In this document: positions 54,762-63,013 of the stretch, in pieces
Layout: every line of letters starts with the position of its first letter
How positions within the stretch are numbered: the first letter of the stretch is position 1
NCBI RefSeq assembly: GCF_001570425.1
Contig: NZ_BCSX01000033.1
Coordinates: forward strand, 1-64,000
Length of the DNA stretch: 64,000 nucleotides
Direction of reading: 5' to 3'
Origin: Mycolicibacterium brisbanense
GTDB taxonomy: Bacteria; Actinomycetota; Actinomycetes; Mycobacteriales; Mycobacteriaceae
Notes under the pieces: generated by a model
The model's input: only the letters and a program-made list of their open reading frames with translations
What the model was told of the DNA's origin: nothing
Databases searched by the model: none
Program-made: the position numbers and the translations under genes

Positions 54762-54809
54762 GGTCACTCGACCATACATCGACCACATCACTGTATGGCC
54801 GAGTGGCCC
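54762..54809. promoter_or_regulatory. Long inverted repeat upstream of the FadD gene
   Basis: Arms 54762-54778 and 54792-54808 pair at 15 of 17 positions around a 13-nt centre (half-site core CACTCGrCCATACA). On the minus strand the left arm includes TATGGT, a possible -10. It is likely a dimeric repressor site controlling the FadD operon. Confidence 0.5.
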
Positions 54810-54839
54810 AGGTCACCCGGCGGTGCCGGCCTCGTCTAC

Positions 54840-55265
54840 CTACTGCGGGAAGAAGCCGTCTCCGGTCAGCACGCCCGGCTGCCAGCCCTGCGCTCCGAGA
54901 CACAACAGAGGTCGGCCATCGGGGGATTGCGCCGCGGTCTGCGGGCCCGGGCACGGCGAACCGATCTGCTGCACACCCTGCAGCGGGTAGGCGTAGGTCC
55001 AGAAGCCCGTGTCGACCGGAGGCCACTGATTGGGGATCCACCGGCACTGCATGGCCTCGCCGCCCGGACCCCGGCCGAAGACGTTGGTCTCCCAGTTGAA
55101 GCACGGCGCGCCGTTGGATGCGTCGTAACTCATGCCGGGCACATCGGTGGCGTAGTGGCCCGGCTGATCGAAGTACATGTTGCTGTTGTCGTCGGCCGCT
55201 GCCCCCGGAGCGGCTGCCACAGCGGCCGCGGCGACTGCCGCGGTGACCAAAAGTTCGCGAATCAT
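54840..55265 (-). CDS. Secreted conserved mycobacterial protein
   Basis: A 141-residue exported protein: signal peptide (1-24, ending AAADDN), then a small domain with four cysteines (APCFNWE, MQCRWIP, SPCPGPQ, LLCLGAQ) probably in two disulfides and several Trp residues. No enzymatic motif. It resembles small exported mycobacterial proteins of unknown function. It ends upstream of the FadD promoter. Confidence 0.75.
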   Translation of the reverse strand: MIRELLVTAAVAAAAVAAAPGAAADDNSNMYFDQPGHYATDVPGMSYDASNGAPCFNWETNVFGRGPGGEAMQCRWIPNQWPPVDTGFWTYAYPLQGVQQIGSPCPGPQTAAQSPDGRPLLCLGAQGWQPGVLTGDGFFPQ

Positions 55266-55364
55266 GTCCCACCCTCAGGTTCACCGGCCCACCGGCCGGG
55301 CTCGTCGGCCCTGGGGCTGCAGCCTAGTCGGTGCCGCGGCGGCCCGGTCACTTTTTGCTGCGAG

Positions 55365-55724
55365 TCAATCCTCGGTGTCGGCGTCGAGCACGCTGACCGC
55401 AATGCCGTACGGCAGGAAACGGACCCGCCGGGTCGGATCGGTGTTGGTCTTGTTGGCGCGCAGCGCGTCGAGCTCGGTGGGAAACACCTGTTCGATGTGC
55501 GCGCCGCCGTCACCGTCCACGGTGTAGATCGCCCACACCCCGTCGCCGGCCTCGCCTGTCGTCTCCGGCTCGGTGCGGGGCCGCGTGAACCGGCCGAGTT
55601 CATCGACGAGACCGCTCCAGCCCGGCCTGCCGCTCCCGAGAAGCCTGCCGATGCCGTCCAGTGCCTCACGCGCGGCGCGGTCGAAATCCTCGGGATCGAA
55701 TCCGAATGGTCCGTTGCCGCTCAT
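55365..55724 (-). CDS. Conserved small protein, RNA-binding-like or DUF
   Basis: A 119-residue cytoplasmic protein. The acidic N-terminus SGNGPFGFDPEDFDRAAREA is followed by a domain WAIYTVDGDGGAHIEQVFPT and RRVRFLPYGIAVSVLDADTE. No known family is identified. The ATG at 55722-55724 has AGGAGG 5 nt upstream; an overlapping GTG at 55727 is too close to it. Confidence 0.65.
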   Translation of the reverse strand: MSGNGPFGFDPEDFDRAAREALDGIGRLLGSGRPGWSGLVDELGRFTRPRTEPETTGEAGDGVWAIYTVDGDGGAHIEQVFPTELDALRANKTNTDPTRRVRFLPYGIAVSVLDADTED

Positions 55725-55801
55725 CACGTCCTCCTCAGCCGACGGGGCGTCAACACCAGTGTGCGCGCATCCGATGAATGCCAGGGTGGTAAACGAACCA
55801 T

Positions 55802-56584
55802 ATGGCTTTCACACCCGCTGATCGACTCGCCGCCGCCCACCGATCCCTGCAGGCGGCGGGCGCGCGCGACCGTGAGAGCTGGGTCGGTTTGTTCGCTGAC
55901 GGCGGACGGGTCGAGGACCCTGTCGGCTCCCGCCCGCACCGCGGGACAAGGCAGATCGGACGGTTCTACGACACGTTCATCGGACCGCGCCAGATCACCT
56001 TCCACCCGACGGTCGACATCGTCGCCGACGCCACGGTCATTCGCGACCTCGAATTGCAGGTGGCCATGGGGGCGGTGACCATGCGTATCCCGGCCTATCT
56101 GCGGTACGTGCTGACGCCGGAGCTGCGCATCGCCGAGCTGCAGGCGTACTGGGAGCTGCCCAAGATGGTGGTCCAGTTCGTGCGGGCCGGTCTCGCGGCG
56201 CTGCCCGCCGGCCTGCAGCTGTCCAGGGCCCTGCTGCGCAACCAGGGCCCGATGGGCGCGCTGGGCTTTGCCGAGGGCTTCCGTGGCGCGGGTAGGCCCG
56301 GAAGGCGGCTGGTCGCCGGGCTCCTCGACGAGCTGTGCGCGGGTAACGAGGTCGCCGTGCGCCGCAGGCTGTCCCGTGACACCGCTGTGCATGCCGGGGA
56401 AACCGGGCCGCTCGCGGTATCACAGCTGATCGAGCTGTGTGCGGGGGCGCAGTGGGAGAAGCTGGTCGCGTCCGGTTACAGCGTCGCGGCGCGGCTGCGA
56501 AGCGAGCGCGGCCGAGCCGTGCTGATCGCGGACCTGACGCCCAGACCACTCACGGTCAGCCGGTTGCGGTACTTCGCTGCGTGA
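55802..56584 (+). CDS. NTF2-like (ketosteroid-isomerase fold) protein
   Basis: A 260-residue protein. Residues ~5-125 are a SnoaL/NTF2-type domain (DRESWVGLFADGGRVEDPVG, TRQIGRFYDTFIGPRQITFH), which resembles steroid isomerase-like proteins. The C-terminal half (~130-260) is helical and then a second small NTF2-like part, with ELCAGNEVAVRRRLSRDTAV. It may bind a steroid or lipid; no catalytic pair is secured. Confidence 0.75.
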   Translation: MAFTPADRLAAAHRSLQAAGARDRESWVGLFADGGRVEDPVGSRPHRGTRQIGRFYDTFIGPRQITFHPTVDIVADATVIRDLELQVAMGAVTMRIPAYLRYVLTPELRIAELQAYWELPKMVVQFVRAGLAALPAGLQLSRALLRNQGPMGALGFAEGFRGAGRPGRRLVAGLLDELCAGNEVAVRRRLSRDTAVHAGETGPLAVSQLIELCAGAQWEKLVASGYSVAARLRSERGRAVLIADLTPRPLTVSRLRYFAA

Positions 56585-56655
56585 GCCGAAACGGCACATG
56601 GGTTTCGGCCCGGTTGTACCGCCTCGGCAGGCGGACGTGAGACCGTATCAGGACC

Positions 56656-57219
56656 ATGGCTGACCACGACTACATCACCTACGAAGAATTCGGCCGCAGA
56701 TTCTTCGAGATCGCCGTCTCCGAGGAACGCGTCGGGGACGCGATCGGAGCGATCGCAGGCAGCGAATTCGAGATGGGCCCGATCGGCCAGGGACCAGGCA
56801 AGATTGCCAAGGTCTCCGCGCGCGTGAAGATCCAGAAGCCGCGTGTGACGCGCAACGTCGGCGAGACGATCACGTTCTCCATCCGGATACCGCTGGAGAT
56901 CGACATGGTGATCGACCTGCGGATCGACCGTCCGCAGTTCATGGTGTTCGGTGAGATCGCGCTGCGCGCCACCGCGTTGGCCGCTGAACCGTTGCTGCTG
57001 ATCCTCGACGTCAAGAAACCGCGGCCCTCGGACATCTCCATCCACGTCACCTCGAAATCGCTGCGCGCCGAGGTCTTGCGCATCATGGCCGGGGTGGACG
57101 CCGAGATCAAACGGTTCATCGCTGCCCACGTCGCGGGCGAGATCGACAGTCCTGGATCGGAAAAGGCCAAGGTCATCGACATCGGCACCGAAATCCAGTC
57201 CGCGTGGAAGGGTGTCTGA
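56656..57219 (+). CDS. Conserved mycobacterial protein of unknown function
   Basis: A 187-residue cytoplasmic protein with an amphipathic start (YEEFGRRFFEIAVSEERVGD), beta-rich centre (KVSARVKIQKPRVTRNVGET; IPLEIDMVIDLRIDRPQFMV) and helical C-terminus. The layout suggests a lipid- or ligand-binding beta barrel. It ends 8 nt from the convergent SGNH hydrolase gene. No family name can be given. Confidence 0.65.
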   Translation: MADHDYITYEEFGRRFFEIAVSEERVGDAIGAIAGSEFEMGPIGQGPGKIAKVSARVKIQKPRVTRNVGETITFSIRIPLEIDMVIDLRIDRPQFMVFGEIALRATALAAEPLLLILDVKKPRPSDISIHVTSKSLRAEVLRIMAGVDAEIKRFIAAHVAGEIDSPGSEKAKVIDIGTEIQSAWKGV

Positions 57220-57227
57220 GCGGCGTT

Positions 57228-57998
57228 CTACGCGCTCAAACTCATGAGCGTCGGACGACGAGGGCTGCGCCCCGCCCCGGCGGAACGACCCCTCAGGTGC
57301 CGCCAGATCCAGGGCATCAGCATGTTCTGGGTCCACAATGCCTGCGAATAGACCCTCGCGCGCAGCGACTGGGGGAGTATCGGACCGCTCGCATGGGCCC
57401 AATCATGGTTACTGCCGGGCAAATCCAGCGCCTCGGCCGCCGCGGCCGCGAACAGTTCGTGGCCCCGCGCCGAGCCGTGTACTCGGTCGGGACTCCAGGT
57501 CTGTGGTTCCCGCATCGAAGGGGCCGAGTAGAGGTCGACCAGCCGGAACCCGTAGTGCGCGGCCGCCTCGGAGATCGCGGCGTTGATATGGACGACCCGC
57601 TTCCCCAGCAGGCGACCCACCGGCAGGATCTGGGTGATATCGGGAAACGTCGTCGTGACCACCGTGGCACCCGAGTCGGCCAGCCGCGCATAGATCCGGT
57701 CCAGATCATCCAGTGCCCGGTGGAAGGCGCGGCCGGGCCGCGTCACGTCGTTCATCCCGATGCAGACCGTGACCAGATCGGGACGCATCGACAACGCCTG
57801 CGGCAGTTGGCCGGTGAGCACGTCGCCGATGCGATGCCCGCGCACTGCGAGATTCGCGTACTCCAGGCCCGGGTAGAGCCCGTCGATCTGGACCGCCAGA
57901 CGGTCGGCAAAGCCCAGCAGGCCCGAGTCGTCGTCGCCGTCCCACAGGCCTTCGGTCTGACTGTCGCCGAGTGCGACAAAGCGGGTGAAGCCTCGCAC
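57228..57998 (-). CDS. SGNH/GDSL-family hydrolase
   Basis: A 256-residue serine esterase/lipase of the SGNH superfamily. Block I is ALGDSQTEG (~9-17, nucleophile Ser), block III has GMNDV (Asn), and block V SPDRVHGSARGHELFA has the Asp-His pair. No signal peptide is evident, so it may be cytoplasmic; a C-terminal helix-rich tail (~200-256) is unusual for the family. GTG start at 57998. Confidence 0.88.
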   Translation of the reverse strand: MRGFTRFVALGDSQTEGLWDGDDDSGLLGFADRLAVQIDGLYPGLEYANLAVRGHRIGDVLTGQLPQALSMRPDLVTVCIGMNDVTRPGRAFHRALDDLDRIYARLADSGATVVTTTFPDITQILPVGRLLGKRVVHINAAISEAAAHYGFRLVDLYSAPSMREPQTWSPDRVHGSARGHELFAAAAAEALDLPGSNHDWAHASGPILPQSLRARVYSQALWTQNMLMPWIWRHLRGRSAGAGRSPRRPTLMSLSA

Positions 57999-58060
57999 TC
58001 TGGCGACTCTAGCGCCGCGACGACCTGTGGCAACTGCCGGGCACGCCGGTGGACACGACG

Positions 58061-58087
58061 AAGGGGCGCCCGAAACGGGCGCCCCTT
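58061..58087. terminator. Perfect 12-bp hairpin terminator
   Basis: Arms 58061-58072 and 58076-58087 (AAGGGGCGCCCG and its complement) with an AAA loop. It lies 24 nt past the stop of the minus-strand gene 58112-58411. A moderately T-rich run follows it on the plus strand. Confidence 0.8.
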
Positions 58088-58111
58088 CTTGATGTTTCGT
58101 TCTGTTCGGCG

Positions 58112-58411
58112 TTACTTCACGTCCACGTAAACCGTCTTGCCGGTGACGGTGGTCTGCAGATCGCCGCCCGGGTTGCGGTGGTCGGTCTGCGAGAACGTCT
58201 GGCCCGGTCGCACGGAGACCACAGTGGCCTGGTCCAGCGGTGTCGAGCCGGTCCGGTTGACGATGACGTTGTATCCCTGGGCCTGCAGCTCCGAGATCGT
58301 CTGCTGGGCGTTCCCAGGTCCGCTCGGCGCTGCCTGAGCCGGGCCTGCGAGTCCGATAACGGCTGCCGCGGCTGCGCCGACAAATGCGCTAGCAAATGCA
58401 AATTTCTTCAT
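58112..58411 (-). CDS. Small secreted mycobacterial protein
   Basis: A 99-residue exported protein with a Sec signal (1-28, KKFAFASAFVGAAAAAVIGL, ending AQAAPSG). The mature part has NAQQTISELQAQGYNVIVNR and VVSVRPGQTF and TVTGKTVYVDVK, a small alpha/beta domain of the type repeated in exported mycobacterial proteins. It has AAAGAAGG upstream and a hairpin terminator. Function unknown. Confidence 0.8.
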   Translation of the reverse strand: MKKFAFASAFVGAAAAAVIGLAGPAQAAPSGPGNAQQTISELQAQGYNVIVNRTGSTPLDQATVVSVRPGQTFSQTDHRNPGGDLQTTVTGKTVYVDVK

Positions 58412-58684
58412 CTTCTGTGCCTTCTTTCGTTCTTAAGTTGTCCGTCGAGCGGGCGACGGCCCCCGTGCCGGCCGCCTCGTCGCGCGCCACATCACCGGTA
58501 ACCGAATGTGTTACATCTGCTTAAACCGGCAGCTCAGCCGTTTAATTCCAACTGCGACAAAATCTTGTCCGCAGCGTCTGGAACGCTGTCGGATGCATCA
58601 CCGACCACAGCGAGTGAGACGGCCGTCTCAGATGTTCGACGTGACCGGTGCCACATTTCTCCAGCAAAGTGATGGTGGCAACGC

Positions 58685-59509
58685 TCAGCGCAACAGGCGG
58701 GTGGGATTCAGCGTGACGCCCATGGCGCCGAGCTGGCCGAGGATGTCCTCGGGCCGCGCGCGGGAGACGGGCATCCGCCATTGCGGCAGCGTCCCCTGCA
58801 GGCACAGCAGATGCGGTTCGAAACCGATGCCGGTCAACACCAGCCCGTGCGGCAGCTCGGGCAACTGCACGGGATATGACGGCACCCGCGCAGCCAACGC
58901 CCAGCGTCGCCGGCCGACAGTCACCGCGCTGGGCGTCAGCCACAGTGTCGAGCCGTCCAGCCGCGTGTCGATCTCCACGTGACCCAGCCCTGGCCTGCGG
59001 TTCAGCCGGATCCGGGCGACGCCGTCGGGCCCCACCTGGGCGCGGTACCGCGGAGCCGCCCAGGCGAACAGATCATCGAGCACGGGAGCCGGCACCTGCA
59101 CCGTCAACTCGACCGGGGCCGCCACCAACTCGGGCTGGGTGGACGCGGTGACGTGCACGTTGCGCAGAACTGCGGTGGCCTGCTCGAAAGTGGCATCGCC
59201 CCAACGGATGTCACGGGCAGCCAGGTGGACATTGCCGATCTGGCCCGCGGACAGCGCGCGCAGGTCCAGCCGTGAGTCGAACCCGGTCACGGTCAGGGTG
59301 AGCTCGCGATCGTCGAGTCGCACGCCGACCCGGCGCCCCACCACCAGGCGGCGCGCCGTGAAGAACAACGTCCGGTAGGCCGCGGACGCGCTTCCGGTGA
59401 CCGGCGTCACGGCGGCCACCGACCACAGTGACGTCAGCAGGTCCAGTGGCCGCAGCGGATCCCACCGCCGGGCCGGCCCGGAACGTGTCATGTCTCCAGC
59501 ATCCGTCAT
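58685..59509 (-). CDS. LmeA-like phospholipid-binding protein (DUF2993)
   Basis: A 274-residue protein with DUF2993-type beta-rich repeats (~55-270). It starts with a hydrophobic stretch (LLTSLWSVAAVTPVTGSASA, ~20-39) that may be a membrane association rather than a cleaved signal. LmeA proteins of mycobacteria bind phospholipids and help maturation of lipomannan. The first ATG at 59507-59509 was chosen; ATG 59489-59491 is also possible. It is divergent from the Nudix gene, 41 nt away. Confidence 0.75.
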   Translation of the reverse strand: MTDAGDMTRSGPARRWDPLRPLDLLTSLWSVAAVTPVTGSASAAYRTLFFTARRLVVGRRVGVRLDDRELTLTVTGFDSRLDLRALSAGQIGNVHLAARDIRWGDATFEQATAVLRNVHVTASTQPELVAAPVELTVQVPAPVLDDLFAWAAPRYRAQVGPDGVARIRLNRRPGLGHVEIDTRLDGSTLWLTPSAVTVGRRRWALAARVPSYPVQLPELPHGLVLTGIGFEPHLLCLQGTLPQWRMPVSRARPEDILGQLGAMGVTLNPTRLLR

Positions 59510-59550
59510 CGCGCCGCGCCTTCGCCGCGCGGCCCCGTAGGCTGCAGCCA

Positions 59551-60054
59551 ATGCCCAGATTGAGTGCCGGATTGCTGCTGTACCGCGTCACCACAGGCCT
59601 GGTGGAAGTCCTCCTCGTCCATCCGGGCGGGCCGTTCTGGGCACGTAAAGACGACGGAGCCTGGTCGGTGCCCAAGGGCGAGTACACCGACGGTGAGGAT
59701 CCGTGGGCGGTCGCCCGCCGGGAGTTCACCGAGGAGCTGGGCGCAGCGGCGCCCGACGGACCCCGGGTCAACCTGGTCGCGGTGCGGCAGGCCGGCGGCA
59801 AGGTGGTCACGGTATTCGCGGTGCGCGGAGACTTCGACGCGACGGCGGTTCACAGCAACACCTTCACCATGGAATGGCCGAAGGGGTCGGGGAAGATCAG
59901 GGAGTTTCCCGAGGTCGACCGGGCCGCTTGGTTTCCGGTGGCCGCCGCCCGGGAGAAGCTGCTGGCCGGCCAGCGCCCCCTGCTGGATCAGTTGATGGCC
60001 GCCCCGGACTTGGCGGGGTGCCACGAAGGCGACGCAACGGCCGAGTCTCGATAG
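59551..60054 (+). CDS. Nudix hydrolase
   Basis: A 167-residue Nudix protein. The Nudix box is G-E-...-REFTEELG: KGEYTDGEDPWAVARREFTE then ELGA (~45-68), so the catalytic REXXEE pair is present. The domain starts SAGLLLYRVTTGLVEVLLVH, typical for the NUDIX NTP-hydrolase branch without a fused domain. It hydrolyses a nucleoside diphosphate linked to another moiety; the substrate is open. Its end overlaps the C-terminal reading frame of the SnoaL-like gene on the other strand. Confidence 0.9.
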   Translation: MPRLSAGLLLYRVTTGLVEVLLVHPGGPFWARKDDGAWSVPKGEYTDGEDPWAVARREFTEELGAAAPDGPRVNLVAVRQAGGKVVTVFAVRGDFDATAVHSNTFTMEWPKGSGKIREFPEVDRAAWFPVAAAREKLLAGQRPLLDQLMAAPDLAGCHEGDATAESR

Positions 60055-60475
60055 CGTTGATGGTCAACGCCCGGCCGTGGATACGCCAGCCAACCGGGGT
60101 GCGCAGATACTCGTCGTCGTAGCGCAGATGCCACACCAGATCGGTCGGGTGCTCCGGGCCGAAGGACCAGTGATGGGCCACCGCCGTGATCCTGCCCAGT
60201 GCGTAATCGGCCTCCGGCCCGGCGGCGTACACCTCGCCGACGATGTCGTGCTGGGTGCGGGCCACCTCGGTCAATGACGACAAGGCCGACAACACCCCGT
60301 CGCGGCCGTGCCAGTGGCGCACCGGCTGCAGTTCGCGGGGCGGGTCGGGAAGGCGCAATTCCGCTGTCTCGGTGAACAATTCGGCCACGTCGCGGAATCG
60401 GCGGTCGTCCACCGCGGCGGCGTACAGGTGCACCAAGTCGGCCAGGGCCAGCCGGTCGGCGACGGCGAGGCTCAT
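59897..60475 (-). CDS. SnoaL-like protein coupled to PknF, with long tail
   Basis: A 192-residue protein. Residues ~1-135 form a SnoaL/NTF2-like domain (LADLVHLYAAAVDDRRFRDV, HDIVGEVYAAGPEADYALGR, WRIHGRALTINAIETRPLRR). The last ~50 residues are low-complexity Pro/Arg/Gly. They read through the end of the Nudix gene on the opposite strand (158 bp overlap), so the natural stop may be lost by frameshift or the tail may be real. Its ATG (60473-60475) overlaps the PknF stop, so kinase and SnoaL-like protein are made together. Confidence 0.7.
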   Translation of the reverse strand: MSLAVADRLALADLVHLYAAAVDDRRFRDVAELFTETAELRLPDPPRELQPVRHWHGRDGVLSALSSLTEVARTQHDIVGEVYAAGPEADYALGRITAVAHHWSFGPEHPTDLVWHLRYDDEYLRTPVGWRIHGRALTINAIETRPLRRLRGTPPSPGRPSTDPAGGAGRPAASPGRRPPETKRPGRPRETP

Positions 60476-61860
60476 CGCGCACCGTTGCCGCGACGAATCG
60501 ACATCCAGCATTCCAGCCGCGACTTGCCGGTCTGCTGCATGCACACCCGGACCGGAGACTCGTCGGTGGTCGGCAGTTGCGTCTCGGTGGGGTCGACAGT
60601 CACCGTCGGGCTCGCAATGTCGTCCGGGGTGAGCGACCAGATGGTGGCGCCGCTGCTCAGCAGCGTCGAGCAGTACGCCGTGGTGCCGTCGGCGGTGGTA
60701 CCGGTCGCGCCCTTGGGTTCGCAATTGGCGCCGACCACCACCGCGGCCGGCGCTGTCGTCGTGACCGTCATGGTCTCTGTCGGTGCGGGTGGCGGCGGAG
60801 GCGGCGCGGCTGTGGTGGGCGAGGCCGTGGTCGCGGTCGGCGCCGGCGTGGTGGTCTTCGCCGTCGGTCGCTCGTCGGCACGCCGGAACTCCACTGCCGC
60901 AACGACAATCGCCGCAACCAGCAATACCACGAGCACCGCGGGAATCAGCACCGCTGGGCGCAGCAGACGCCGGCGCGGGGCGGTGGCGACCGGTGCGAGT
61001 TGCGTGCCGTCGGCGTCGCCTGCGTTGAGTTGATGCCGCAGGGCTCTGGCGAAGTCCACGCAACGCTCGAACCGGTCGTTCGGGTCCTTGGCCATCGCCT
61101 TGGTCAGCACGGGATCGAGAGCGGCGAGATGCGGGTGGCTGGCGGCCAGTGCCGGTGGCGACGACGAGAGATGCTGACTGATCACCACCGCGGGATTCGA
61201 GTTCTCGAACGGCGGGGCGCCGGTGAGGAGGTGAAAAGCTGTGGCCGCCAACGCATATTGGTCGGCGCGTCCGTCCAGATGCATCCCCAGCAGCTGCTCC
61301 GGGGCGGCGTAGGCCACGGTACCCACGGTCATGTTGGTGGCGGTGAGCCCGCTGGCCTGACTCGCATAGCGGGCGATGCCGAAGTCGGCCAACAGGATTC
61401 GCTGACCATCGGAATCTGGCTGGGCGAGAAGGATGTTGGCGGGCTTGACGTCGCGGTGCAGCAGATCGCGCTGATGGGCGTAGTCGAGTGCCTCGGCCAC
61501 CGCCGAGATGATCTCGCACACCTCATCCTTGGGCATGCCACCCGGATGCCGCTCGCGTAGTGCCTTGGCGGCGTCGGTGCCGTCGACGTAATCCATCGAG
61601 ATCCACAGCTGCCCCTGGCTTTCGCCGCGGTCGTGGATCGCCACGATGTGGGGGTGCCACAGCGATGCGGCGATGTCGGCTTCCCGGTTGAACCGTTCGC
61701 GGTACTCACCGTCGGCGGAGACCGCCGTCGGCAACACCTTCAGCGCATCACGGCGCGGCAGCCGCGGATGCTGCGCGAGGTACACCTCGCCCATGCCGCC
61801 GGATCCCAGCGGTCGGACGATCGTATATCCCGCGAAAGTCGCACCAGGGGCCAGCGGCAT
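60472..61860 (-). CDS. pknF: Serine/threonine protein kinase PknF
   Basis: A 462-residue receptor-type kinase. The kinase domain (~10-270) has GSGGMGEVYLA, DALKVLP (K41), LHRDVKPANILL (~134-145) and ADFGIARYA, all intact. A Pro/Thr-linked membrane helix (~292-314) is followed by an extracellular domain (~375-460) with two or more Cys. The sequence is very like PknF of M. tuberculosis along its length, including the C-terminal CMQQTGKSRLEC. In that organism PknF influences cell division and glucose or ABC transport. It is the first of a two-gene operon with the SnoaL-like gene. Confidence 0.93.
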   Translation of the reverse strand: MPLAPGATFAGYTIVRPLGSGGMGEVYLAQHPRLPRRDALKVLPTAVSADGEYRERFNREADIAASLWHPHIVAIHDRGESQGQLWISMDYVDGTDAAKALRERHPGGMPKDEVCEIISAVAEALDYAHQRDLLHRDVKPANILLAQPDSDGQRILLADFGIARYASQASGLTATNMTVGTVAYAAPEQLLGMHLDGRADQYALAATAFHLLTGAPPFENSNPAVVISQHLSSSPPALAASHPHLAALDPVLTKAMAKDPNDRFERCVDFARALRHQLNAGDADGTQLAPVATAPRRRLLRPAVLIPAVLVVLLVAAIVVAAVEFRRADERPTAKTTTPAPTATTASPTTAAPPPPPPAPTETMTVTTTAPAAVVVGANCEPKGATGTTADGTTAYCSTLLSSGATIWSLTPDDIASPTVTVDPTETQLPTTDESPVRVCMQQTGKSRLECWMSIRRGNGAR

Positions 61861-61884
61861 GCGCGGAATAGTACCGTCGCGGGG

Positions 61885-63000
61885 CTAGAGATCGAGCGTG
61901 AGATGCTCGCCTTCGTCGGCCCGGGACACGCAGGTCAGCAGGTAACCCGCGGCCCGTTCGGGATCGGTCAGCAGGGTGTCGCGATGCTGCACCGCGCCGT
62001 CGAGCACCCGGACCCGGCACGTGCCGCAGAAACCCTGCTGACAGGAGTACGGCGCGGGCACACCGGTGCGTCGCAGCGCGGCCAGCAGCGTCTCGTCGGC
62101 GGCCACGGTCAGGTCGGTGCCGGTCGAGGCGATCGACACCGAGAATTCGGCGCCGTCGACCACCGGTGGCGCGGCGAACCGCTCGAAATGCAGCTCGACG
62201 TCGTCGCGTCCGGCCAGCGCGGCACGCACAGAGGTCAGCATCGGCGCGGGCCCGCAGGCGTACACCGTGGTGCCGTCGGGACAATCGCCCAGCAGATCGG
62301 CCGCGGTGGGCAGACCGTTGGCGTCATCGGTGTGGATCGTGATCCGGTCGCCGAACCGCGCCAGCTCGCTCAGGAAGGGCAGGCTCTCGCGGTTGCGACC
62401 GGCGTAGATCATCGACCAGTCGATCCCGAGCTGGTGTGCCAAGGCCAGCATCGGCAGGATCGGGGTGATGCCGATGCCGCCGGCGATGAACCGGAACCGC
62501 TGGGTGGGGGAGCCGTAACCCGGAACCGTCAGGGGGAACGCGTTGCGCGGGCCGTGCGTGGTGAGCCGGGCGCCGGCCCGCAGGCTCTCGTGCACCTCGA
62601 TGGAACCGCCGCCGCCGTCGTGGATGCGCCGCACCGCGATGCGGTACGTGGGAGCGGACGGATCCCCGCACAGCGAGTACTGCCGCACCCGGCCGCTGGC
62701 CAGCAGCACGTCGATGTGTGCCCCCGGATGCCACCGGGGAAGGGCGGTGCCGTCGGCGGCGGCCAAGGTCACGGCGATGACGTCCTGGTCGTGGGCGACG
62801 ACCTCACGGTCGACGACCGTCAGCACGATGGTGCGGTCGAGTTCCGGTGGCGGCGAGGGGCGCCGGACATACCGGGTCATGCCCCACATGGTGGAGATGG
62901 CGACATCGGCCAGGCCCAGCATCGGGTCATGACGGAACCGCCCGGAGGCGCTCGGCGGGAGCCGGCGGTAGCGATCGATCAACGGTGACAGCAGCGGCAT
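61885..63000 (-). CDS. Ferredoxin-type oxidoreductase (PDR/VanB family)
   Basis: A 371-residue electron-transfer enzyme. After an N-terminal extension (~1-55), the FAD/FMN-binding barrel has RQYSLCGDPS (~128-137). The NAD-binding part has GGIGITPILPML (~203-214) and VYACGPAPML. A C-terminal 2Fe-2S ferredoxin domain carries CQQGFCGTCRVRV and a fourth Cys in LLTC. It would feed electrons from NAD(P)H to an oxygenase. Its stop is 24 nt from PknF's start and its ATG 13 nt downstream of the ferritin-like hydrolase gene, so it pairs with that gene. Confidence 0.9.
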   Translation of the reverse strand: MPLLSPLIDRYRRLPPSASGRFRHDPMLGLADVAISTMWGMTRYVRRPSPPPELDRTIVLTVVDREVVAHDQDVIAVTLAAADGTALPRWHPGAHIDVLLASGRVRQYSLCGDPSAPTYRIAVRRIHDGGGGSIEVHESLRAGARLTTHGPRNAFPLTVPGYGSPTQRFRFIAGGIGITPILPMLALAHQLGIDWSMIYAGRNRESLPFLSELARFGDRITIHTDDANGLPTAADLLGDCPDGTTVYACGPAPMLTSVRAALAGRDDVELHFERFAAPPVVDGAEFSVSIASTGTDLTVAADETLLAALRRTGVPAPYSCQQGFCGTCRVRVLDGAVQHRDTLLTDPERAAGYLLTCVSRADEGEHLTLDL

Positions 63001-63013
63001 CGCGGCGGCCCCT

